Below, in pieces: positions 43,865 through 53,244 of a stretch of 64,000 nucleotides of DNA. Source of the DNA: Penicillus capitatus. Taxonomy: Eukaryota > Chlorophyta. Below the pieces are notes generated by a model. It saw only the letters and a program-made list of their open reading frames with translations. It had not been told where the DNA came from and searched no databases. The stretch's first letter is position 1. Each line of letters opens with the position of its first letter. The position numbers and the translations under genes were made by a program. The stretch is from the NCBI GenBank assembly GCA_965649825.1, contig OZ287707.1, positions 558,001 through 622,000 of the forward strand, in the 5' to 3' direction.

Positions 43865-45521
43865 CTAATCGTCCCATGTCCAGTTTGCATCGAACGAGAG
43901 GTTTTGGGAATACGGCGCTTCGGAATCCCACTCAAACCTTTCATCCTTCTCCGATGTGCCCAGCATGTCATGCAGCGCTCGCTGCAGTTCATCTACGCCC
44001 TCCCCTGTCAAGGCACTGGTGTAAATCATATGATCCGGCAGCGATCCTCCACTGTGAATCTCTCTGCGTTCCTCAGCCGTACGCTGAATTGAGAGACGTA
44101 TCTCTTCGAGACGTTCTGCAGGAGTGACCAGATCTATTTTGTTCAACGCGATGAGATGCGGTCTCGTGCAGTACTCTGGATTGTACATCCGAAGTTCCTC
44201 GCGAATGGTCTCGTAATCGGAAGCCGGCTCGGACAGCGAAACGTCGACGACGTGAAGGAGAATTCTCGTTCGCCTCACGTGTCTCAAGAAATTGCGTCCC
44301 AATCCCCGTCCGATGTGCGCCCCTTCGATCAAACCGGGTAAATCGACCAGAACGGGATCTCCCTCCCGTCCCATCACACCCAGATTTGGAACAAGTGTGG
44401 TAAACGGATACGATGCAATTTCGGGTCGGGCTTTGGACAGAGCAGCCAAGAGAGCAGATTTACCTGCATTGGGCAATCCGACCAAGCCTACATCCGCAAC
44501 CAATCGCAGCAGCAACTGCAACATACACTCTTCTCCTGGCATTCCACGCATGTCGGTTCGCCAGTCGTCTTCAACCTCTATTGTCTGTACAGTCACTTTA
44601 CTCTAAAAGATGGACGCTTCATGAATGGTAGAAAGGGCTTGTGTGGGCACACGTGCTTTGATGGTGATCGTTTGCGTCGTGGTTTTGCCTTTTTAGAAGG
44701 CACCACTACACCGTATCCTCCTCTGCCTCCTCTGGCAACAGTGAGTTCATCGCCCGTTCCCAGGAGCTCTCCCACGAAACGTCCTGATCCTTTGCGTTTG
44801 ATCACCGTGCCCGGAGGTACAGGAATGATAAATGGAGGTGCTCTTCGGCGAGGTCGTTTTAAAGGGGACAGGGATTTGGACCCCTGGCTTCCTTCTTCCG
44901 GATTCCCCTGAGGCCCTTTCTTCGCCGTGTAGACATCCTTCGTGCGAAAATGCAGAAGAGAATCGAGAGACGCATCGCATTTCAGAACGACATCTCCTCC
45001 GTCCCCTCCGTCTGCCGGAGCCCCTGTCAGGCAAAACAGAATGTGGACGACAGCGCGTGGACAAATGGCTTTCATGCCAGCTGGCAGCCAAATACGCTTG
45101 GGAGAACTTCTCCCTGGAGTGTACTTGTAGTTGCGAACGTATTTTCCTGCCTTCTGCTCTACGACCTCACCATCACCTCCACGCCCAGCTCTGCACAACA
45201 GATCTCTCGATGGCACATGCTGACGTCGCGCATCAGTGACCGACCTGACAGTGATGATAGCCTCGTCATAGAACTTATGCTTCTCTTTGCTCAACTCCTC
45301 TAAACACACGAGACCGCCGATCAGCGACGTCAAAAACCGAAGTCGTAACTGTCAGATATCTGCTGAGTCTTCGGAGTGGCGCGAACAATCGTTCTATCAA
45401 ATCTCGGTGTGATCGCGCACGGACGTCTCGCCTGAATAGCAGACCTGTCCAAAACAGCGCTGCTATATGGCTTGTGTAAGGCAGCGAATCTGTGAAGGCC
45501 TTCTGAGGACAGGGCACACAT
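43865..45521 (-). CDS. Plastid Obg-type GTPase (ObgC)
   Basis: Obg GTPases help mature the large ribosomal subunit. The start at 45521 gives a transit peptide (MCALSSEGLHRFAALHKPYS) spliced over 38 nt to EELSKEKHKFYDEA and the Gly-rich Obg fold (AGRGGDGE, ADGGDGGDVV, HFRTKDVYTAKKGPQGN, PFIIPVPPGTVIKRKGSG, ELTVARGGRGGYGV). The G domain is complete: G1 GLPNAGKSAL, G3 DLPGLIEG, G4 NKID, G5 TSALTGEGVDEL, with the switch SYPFTTLVPNLGV. The intron at 45024-45077 seems to start with GC. Because it is 54 nt and in frame, the alternative of retained sequence cannot be excluded. The C-terminal end is short, with no OCT domain, typical of plastid Obg. Confidence 0.92.
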
Positions 45522-45575
45522 GATGACAAGACGTTTGCATCTGTTGAGTACATGTGTGTTTCGGTCTGCAAGAGT

Positions 45576-47935
45576 TCAGTCAATTTGAAAGACGGTGTAT
45601 GTAACGCGCATGCGCTCACAGATGCGCGTTTTTTGCTCCAATGCCAGTGGCCTTGACAGATCAACGAAATCTTTCCTCAGTGACGGCCATTCGGAACGAG
45701 ATGATGTGACATCTCGTGTCTGGAAGACATTCCAGCAGGCTCTGTACGTCTTTTCTAGTCGGTAGAGAGCATATCCTTGCGCCTCTCCATTGTCCACTCC
45801 GATCTCATTGCACCGTTCCAGGGCACGATGCAATTCAACCAGTGCCAATCTGAAGGTTGGGAAACCGAATGCGAACGAGATGGGACAGACGTCGTCATGT
45901 GTTACCTGCAGGGTACAAGAGACTTGTACGGATCGGGACCGGTTCTGTTGATCAGCGTCGCAAAAACGAAGTACAGTATTCCTCCGGCAACCAGGATGGC
46001 AGGGATGGCGGCAATGAGGGCGACGTTGAGTTCATTCGCCCTCAAGATTTGATCCAATTCGAGCATGGCACTCTCGGTATCGACCTTGAGCTTCTGCACT
46101 TGAATCAAAAGAGCTCTAGCCAGTTGTCCATTGATCATGTTCTGCAGCGGACGCTTGAGCTCCGATTCGTATGTTCGCATCAAGATATCCATCCCTTCGA
46201 GCATAGAATCTTCTGCGTATGCATTCTCCTGCGGAACATGGAGTCCGTTTTGCCGAGTGGTTTGTGCCAGCTATTGTTATCGTCGCTCACTTCGGTGATC
46301 TCTTTGGATTTCTTTCGGCTGGCGTCATCTTCCTTGAAGTCTTTGAGCATCCGTATCAAAGATGCCTTGCTCAGTTCGTAGTCCTCTTTCGATACAACTC
46401 CGGGTGCCCTGTACGAAGCAGTATGCAAAAACGAAGACAAACGAGAATAGAGCAGTAGATACCCGTGGAAGGTGTCGAAGACTTCTTCTGTTAGATTTCT
46501 GAGAGGCTCGGCGACATGTGTTTCCATTGCAAATTTGACACCCTGTGCCCATTTGTACATGTCTTCGCTGCCGGACAGGGGACTGTGATTGTAGAGGAAT
46601 TTGAGAAAGGATAGGCTGATGATCGAGATAACGGCGTAACGAATCCAATGCCTTTGCACACGGTTTGGGCGTTCGACCCACTTCGGAATCGACACCAGCG
46701 ATTCCACCATCCCTGAGATCGTGTACGTCCTCTCCATTGTCTCGTGCACCGATCTATGGACACGCTTTTCTCACAGCAGACGAAGAAGCCTCTCACCGAT
46801 TTGGATCGCACACCAGATCAATACTCAAACGATCTCTGACCGTGGCAATAAGTTCTTGCAAAATCGAGATATCTAGAAAGATTGACACCAGTGCCAGTTT
46901 GGACGAAAGAGTGATGGAAACCGTAGTTTGCTTTGTAACTGTCCCTTGGAACATCTTCAGTGATGGAAGAGGCATGACTGCGTGATGACCCAACGGAGGA
47001 TGTCACGCGTGAAGGGCTGACCCCTGCCATCTGTTGCTGCATTCTCGAGCGATCTTGCATCAGCGAAGACTCGAGTTGCATTTTTCTCACGACATTGCAG
47101 ATCTTCGTCAGACTGGCATTGATACGTACATGGGCTTTCTTTCCCAGATCTAATTGCTGTCCTTGTGCATTGGTTGACACTTCATCCAACTTCAATTGCT
47201 CTGGAAGCACGCATATGGGGACACCGCATGTCAATCCAATTACTGTGAAGCGCATTTAATGCGTACCAGCTGCATCTCGGACATCGGCTAGAGATTTTGA
47301 CAGAAGTTTTTCCACATAAAGAAGGACTGCGATCTGCCGTCACATCACATCGCTGTCTGCAGAGATTTGCTGCGAGATACAGTCGTACTCTCTCTTCGAT
47401 CATGTCCGTGGCCGATATGAGTTCTGCCCAGTTTTCTTTGAAGAGACGGAGAGTACGTTTAAATGTTTGAACAGGCCCTCTTTGGACAAACATCAACCAC
47501 GCATGGTGGGAAGATCGCAAGCTGTGTTGCCAGTATGTCAAATTGGACTCCACTATTCTCATGTCTGCCAACAATCTCACACCATTCCCCCCATCAGTTT
47601 CAGATATCTTCAGAATCCATCCACACTACCTATCCGCCACGATCTGCGTCAACTGTGTGGCCGTCAACCACGCTTCGATGACATTCGGTTCCTACACAGT
47701 CATCACGTCTATTGCTCAGAGGAAGGGATCGGTCTCTTTTCTTCCTTACGACAGGAGCTTGGCGAAGAGAAACGAGAATGGACTGAAGAACACGTTCGTC
47801 GAGACCCACGATTGGGAGCTTGGATGCCGGGTCGACACGTCGCATCCTTTTCTTTCGAAAGATCAGAGTCCATAAGCCAATTCGGATGGCGTTGGGAATG
47901 GCAAGGAGACGACGGGTTAAGCGAAACAGCACCAT
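45576..47935 (-). CDS. NCA2/DGS1-family mitochondrial membrane protein
   Basis: The family includes yeast NCA2 (ATP synthase mRNA control) and Arabidopsis DGS1 (galactolipid pathway, outer mitochondrial membrane). The start at 47935 gives a basic amphipathic N-terminus (MVLFRLTRRLLAIPNAIRIG). The NCA2 domain is clear: PNRVQRHWIRYAVISIISLS, NHSPLSGSEDMYKWAQGV, HVAEPLRNLTEEVFDTF, YESELKRPLQNMINGQLARA and LLIQVQKLKVDTESAMLEL, then DQILRANELNVALIAAIPAI, with a membrane segment. The C-terminus ends ALYRLEKTYRA... WPSLRKDFVDLSRP. Short introns join the exons, for example 45848-45902, which restores LVELHRALERC. Junctions at 46750-46818 and 47182-47255 are less certain. It is divergent from PRMT7 with 93 nt between starts. 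Confidence 0.88.
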
Positions 47936-48028
47936 TTTGCATGAACATTACCGGTACGTCCGTGATCGGTTAGCCCACTCTCTGTCATGTCATGCAGAGT
48001 GGCTCGGCTTTCGGCTGCCATTCAAAGG

Positions 48029-50726
48029 ATGTTTGTACAGCGCAGACATCCTGTCACTGGATTCATGGAGTGGGAGGCCGTCCAGGAAATGACGGGTAAT
48101 CCCTACTCGACACCGAAGTCTTGGCGCCAAAGATGTGAGCAGAGGATGTGAAAAGGGATGAGAGTGCCGTGGCCGATTTGATGAAATCGTCCCTCTATTT
48201 GGACATGATAAATGATAGATGGAGAAATCACTCTTACCGTCAGGCAATGCGAAAGATACTCAGACCAGGTAAGCAGAGAAGAGTGCGACAGAGAGAAAGA
48301 TGCCGTCGCGCGAAGGACATAGGGTGTTGGATATTGGCACAGGTTCAGGGCTGCTGTCTCTGATGGCATCCGAGTTTCTCAGTCCAGCTATCAGCGAGGG
48401 TAATGCCAACAGCATTGCCTTAAAATGACGAGGGCGCAACAAACCTACTGCTGTCGCTGTAGACTGCATTGTGGCCTGTGAAGTGTTTCCTCCTATGGCT
48501 TGTCTGGCACAGCAGATCATCGAACAACACAAACGAACAGATCGCATCCGAGTCATCCAGGCGCGATCTGATGAGCTGACTCCAGAAACCACAGTGACAG
48601 AGTGTTGTATGCGTTCTCGGTGTTTTAGGGTTTGTCTTCCAGGGAGGGAAGTTTGATGTGCTCGTGACTGAGATTTTTGATTCTGGACTGATTGGAGAGG
48701 GATTGTTGAATACCTTACGCCACGCCGTGCAGCATTTGGCACAGGAGAATGCCATGGTGATTCCTGCCAGAGCCAGAGTTTATGCTCAACTGGTACAGAG
48801 CTCGATCATGCAGCAATGGAAGGTGGGTGGGCAGGTGTCGAATGCCGAAAGAATTGATGGGACTGGTTAGACAGGAAGCAGACCTGTCTGCCGGATGGAT
48901 GTTTCCTCTCAAGGAATGCGATCTGTCACCCTTATACCCTCAGCATCTCAAGCCGCTATCGCATCCTGCAGTTGTTTTTGAGTTTGATCTATCGAATCCG
49001 CCCATGCAAAACAGATGCGTCAATTTGAAGGTTTGTTCCTGCGGAGTTCTGATCGGTTCACCTGTTTCCAGATTCCAATCGTAGATGATGGAAGAGCAGA
49101 TGCCATTGTTGTATGGTGGACTCTAGATTGCGATCCGGACGGCGCCATTCAACTTTCGACGCAGCCGGTGTGGATTGAATCAAGTCATGAGCAACAGAAG
49201 TGGAGACAACATTGGAAACAGTGTTGGGCACCATTGCCTTCCGTTACAGTGCAAAAGACAACACATCTCACTCTACAATTCGAACATGATGACCTCGATA
49301 TCACTATCGGAATGCAACCGCAACAAACAGGCACGATAGACACCAAGGAGCAATGAACGATACAGTTGAGTGTGAACAGCAGATCCCCCAGACTGTCCTA
49401 TGTCGAATGCATCCCCCTTGATATGGAAGCAGTATACAACTAGAGCGAGTCCGCGAAGGTTATGGGAGATATCAAACGCTTCAAGGAAAGCGCATGACGA
49501 TGATGTCGTGTCTCGAATGTTGGATATCGTGTGTTCGGAGCGTGAGGAAAAGAGTACATTGCACATCATGGTGTTAGGAGAAGGCATCTTCCTTGCTAAA
49601 CAGATAGCAGCGAGACTGCCTACAGAGCAGCACGTAACGGTTACACTCGTTCAGGTAATGCTCCTCACACATAGAGTCCCTCCCCACATCGATGGTGTGC
49701 GATCGATCCAGGAGACGCTTCTGGGATTCAAGGAAGCCTCGGCTCATGCCTCTTTGTGGACGACCGGACATTGCACGTTCCATTCCATCCATCTTACAGA
49801 TCTCCTCGATCGCCCTAAGGACCTGCAATCGAACACGCTCGTCGATGTCGTGATAGGTGAACCGTACTTTTGCTTCCATGAATATCAACTCCCTTGGATG
49901 CATTACGATGCATTTAAGCGATGCGTTGAACACCTGCAGGCGTCGGAACTGCTTGCTCCAGACTGCCGAATCTATCCATCAGGTCATCGTATCTATCGGA
50001 ATGCCATGACGCTTAGTTTAACAGGATATCATCTGCTGTGCTGTGGTGTGGCTCTCCCCGAATTGCACCGAACGCGTCAGAAACTCGATAGAATTGAAGG
50101 GTTGGATCTGACAATGCTCAATGGACCACTCGGAGCTGTGGGGTGTGTCCTATCCACCACTTCAGCATCCATGCACAGATTGCTTTTTATGTGCTGTTTT
50201 CAGATCGAATCTTTCCCCCTTGTCCTCGTTTCCCGGAATCCTATGGCAATGCGGAGGAGAGTTTCAAGTCCTGACTGAAAATTTCATTCTGATGGAGAGT
50301 TCGATGATCCGTCCCAATACCGAATGGGATGATTCGAGATGCATCCATCTCAGAGGTGAAAGGGAAGGGAGATGTGATGCAGTCCTTGTCTGGCCAGAAG
50401 ACAACTTCCTGAACAGCCCGTCCCCTCTTCAACATGTATCTCTACTATCCATCGATAAAGCGCCTCTCCTCGAATTCTTTCTATGTAGAATGCATTCCAG
50501 CCCAGCGACGACCCGTCGAGTGAGGTCTATGGCATTTGCCTTCTGGGCGATCCCATATATGTGCGACCAGATGAAACGATCACAGTTAAGCTGGCAAGAG
50601 ATGCTGACACTTTTAGATTCAGCGCGGTATCCCTTTGACGCTTTGCCTGAGTCTTCTACCGAATGTGCCATAAAGAAGCTCATGTACAGAATGCTTGAGG
50701 GTATGCATTCTCTGATGAATGAATGA
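48029..50726 (+). CDS. PRMT7: PRMT7-type protein arginine N-methyltransferase (two methyltransferase halves)
   Basis: PRMT7 monomethylates arginines and has two tandem methyltransferase folds. The start MFVQRRHPVTGFMEWEAVQE matches the family opening. The first half gives SYRQAMRKIL, the SAM-binding RVLDIGTGSGLLSLMASE, ACEVFPPMACLAQQII and the double-E loop VTEIFDSGLIGEGLLNT. Later parts are VYAQLVQSS, DAIVVWWTLDCDPDGAIQL and QKWRQHWKQCWAPLP. The second half is degenerate: TLHIMVLGEGIFLAKQIAA, VVIGEPYFCFHEYQLPW, ILWQCGGEFQVL. About nine introns of 38-62 nt were placed. The intron joining the halves, 49331-49379, has no GT in reach and uses a GC donor (CAG then GCACGA); without it a TGA at 49354 would end the protein early. 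Confidence 0.92.
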
Positions 50727-50740
50727 TTGATCAGCGCCGA

Positions 50741-50749
50741 TGATGTGAC
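50741..50749 (+). promoter_or_regulatory. TGATGTGAC motif upstream of enkurin
   Basis: TGATGTGACGGA lies between the PRMT7 stop (50726) and the enkurin ATG (50805), 56 nt before the start. Confidence 0.35.
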
Positions 50750-50804
50750 GGACGTTCTCGTTCGCATCGAACGAGGACGTTGTGACGCAAACGCGATCCC
50801 CGCT

Positions 50805-51675
50805 ATGACGACATCTGTCTGTGATAAAGAGAACATCGCCATGTTCTTGCCACCCCGCTCGATTCCAGATCCCAAACCTGCAAGATACATTTCCAAAGTC
50901 CCTATCGCCACCGAACGCGCTCGTGCCGATCTCAATGCGCACGCAGTTTTCCAGCTCTGTTGGAAAAGAGACGTTCGAAATGGGTGCTCCTCGAAATTAC
51001 CATGCGACTATGGGTCTGCCAAATGGACATGCGCGTAACAGAACTGACGCCTTCATGCGGAAAAGGAGGAATGAACGACAGCAATCGTCCGGAGCAAGCA
51101 AGAACATCTAACGGCACCCCGAGCACAGACGATTCGTCCGTTGTCTCAGAAACGGAGAAATGGATTAAACAGAAGATGAAAGCGGCGGTGCCTGACAGAA
51201 AAGAGAAGCCTGTTATGGGACTCGTCAGCGACAAAGACTACGTCTGCACAAATGCCGTGAAGGCGATTCTGTCCAAGCCTCCCAAGGCAGCACCGCCGAA
51301 AAGATGGACACAGCGAAAGGGCTATGGCGAAACGCCATCGTTTTGCATCGCAGCCGCCGCCGCCTCTCAAGAAAATGCGTCACAAGATTCGACACAGGCA
51401 CGGGTTTTTCGTTTGGCCGTCCGTCTCCAATCCCTCTGCCATGTTCAAAGGAGCAAAGATGGACACAACTTACAGATGAAGAGCGTCGAGATGTGCTCAG
51501 ACATCTGAAAACGAAATGGGCACGTGTTAACGCATCTTACCAGAAGTTGCCGTTCAATTTAGATACCCCTGCGAAAAAGAGATGCAAGGAAGCGCATGAG
51601 CAACTGCTCACACAGATTGAAAAGGACATTCTCTCCCTGGAAGCATCGAAAATCATCGTCGTCTCCGATCAATGA
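50805..51675 (+). CDS. ENKUR: Enkurin, ciliary microtubule-associated protein
   Basis: Enkurin (FAP106 in Chlamydomonas) is an axonemal microtubule inner protein. The start MTTSVCDKENIAMFLPP leads to PKPARYISK, joined over a 47-nt intron to FSSSVGKETFEMGAPRNYHA. The conserved core follows: EKPVMGLVSDKDYVCTNAV, KAAPPKRWTQRKGYGETPS. The enkurin domain is LTDEERRDVLRHLKTKWARV, NASYQKLPFNLDTPAKKRCK, EAHEQLLTQIEKDILSLEAS. Two further introns (about 51030-51100 and 51320-51400) are needed, and several junctions are possible, so the linker sequence is uncertain. Together with vasohibin and the LRR-DUF4476 protein it argues that this alga builds cilia at some life stage. Confidence 0.85.
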
Positions 51676-51768
51676 TAAGGCAATCTCTATGACAAGACCG
51701 CTCGAGAAACGACCATCATCGGCGGACCACGCATTTGCGTCTTGTCTCGTCGCGTTGCGCTCGTCAAA

Positions 51769-52790
51769 ATGGCTCTGCGTGCTGTCAGCTTTGTTACGTG
51801 GTGTGTTGTGTTGTGCCTAACGGTGCCCACTGTTTTGGCCCGTCGTCCTATACAACTCAAGGATGAACAGCAGGAGAATTTTCTGGGTACGTCGTCACGA
51901 AGCCACAACGATGCGTTTTTTCTCTTCCTTCCGCTCACGATCGCGCGTTCCTCTACCTCGCCATGCCTTTTTTCGCATCTCCCACCGTTTCTCTTCTCTC
52001 TCGCCTTGTACGTCACATCCGTCTTCGCGTTTGTCGAAAACGGTCTGTGCATGGTTGCTGTGCAAACTGGAGTAGAAGAACACTCTTTTCCATAGTGAAC
52101 GTCTGATATGTTTGCGCATTAGGTATCAAAACCACATGTTTCATTTGTAAGGCCTTCTACGAGCAATTCGGCTTGATCTGCGAACAGGCTGGTTTTCGAG
52201 GACTCACTTGGTCAGATCTTTCCTATCCAGTACACATCCTGAACCCTCGGCTTCGTCTAATGCCTTTGCAGCTGTGCACAGATTTGGAGATTCCGCCTCC
52301 ATTTCCAGCCATCTGTTCACATGCAGTCAATGGAAGTAGGGCTATCCCTGTTCATCAACAGCGCGTCCCTTCAACACTGTTCTTTTCGTAGCTGTGTTCA
52401 GTGCCCGCGTGTTGATTACCACTGGCGAGCTGATAGACACCATTTGCCTGTTGAATCCATTGTGCATTCCGCCGAGCGTGCGTGAGAAACAGACTTTCTT
52501 ATCTATGACAACGATCACGAAATGCACAACCTGTAATGTGAGGAATCGTGACGCGATTTTTCTATCCTTCTCTTGACCGTTTGTTGCAGGAATTGCAAAG
52601 GCAGGTTGTGCCATCCGAATCCTTGATTGTTGGAAATCTCCAGGTCATGGAAACGATTAACCGTTTTTGTGACCTTCTCGTCAAAGAGAACGTTATCCAT
52701 GCGAACGATGCGGGATCCTGCAAGAGACATCTCATACGCGGCGCCCAAGAAGTACAGGCAGTCGATCACACTTTGTCTGTTCTCACTTAG
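51769..52790 (+). CDS. Secreted saposin-B-like protein 1
   Basis: A clear signal peptide (MALRAVSFVTWCVVLCLTV, cut near LARRP) precedes a saposin-like module. After an unusually long intron (51887-52122, 236 nt) the next exons read TTCFICKAFYEQFGLICE, then PLCTDLEIPPPFPAICSHAV and GELIDTICLLNPLCIPPS. This is the saposin order: CxxC, two central Cys, and a closing C-x4-5-C pair, with one extra Cys. Saposin-fold proteins bind lipids or membranes; the role here is unknown. The 3' part (ELQRQVVPSESLIVGNLQ and beyond) is less certain and may end earlier than 52790. It is the first of three such genes in a row. Confidence 0.6.
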
Positions 52791-53244
52791 CCTTGGTCTA
52801 CAGGAGAAAGGGACGATCAATACCGACCAACTCGTTCTGACACCTCTCGATATGTGTCCATACGTTAACTTGTGTCCCAAAGACACTTCGATGGGTTTGA
52901 GTAGCGCCAAGCGCCCTACAGTTCTATCAGCGAGTTGATCACTAGATGATCAAATGTTGCATGCAAGAGTTCATGCATCCGGGGACGGAAAGTTTGCTCC
53001 TCAATACAGTCCGTCCGTTTCGATGAATTCCACGTTTCAAACAATTAGACAAATGTCAAACTGTCAAGCTGCTTCACGTTTTTGTCTTTGTCCCTTGTTT
53101 TTTGGCACAGGAGCAAAACGTTCATGCGTTATGAGTCGACGACGTGACGTGTGCATTCTGAGATGCCGTCGCCTTCAACCGTTCCTGACAATATTCCGGC
53201 GCCGTCATCTCTGCTCGGCTTGTCGATAATTCTCAGGGGAATGC
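52791..53244. other. Gap between saposin-like genes 1 and 2
   Basis: About 450 nt with no recognised gene. The plus strand keeps an open frame with several Cys (KRSCVMSRRRDVCILRCR at about 53115-53170), but no start or splice pattern links it to a known family. It is probably the promoter and leader of gene 2. Confidence 0.35.
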
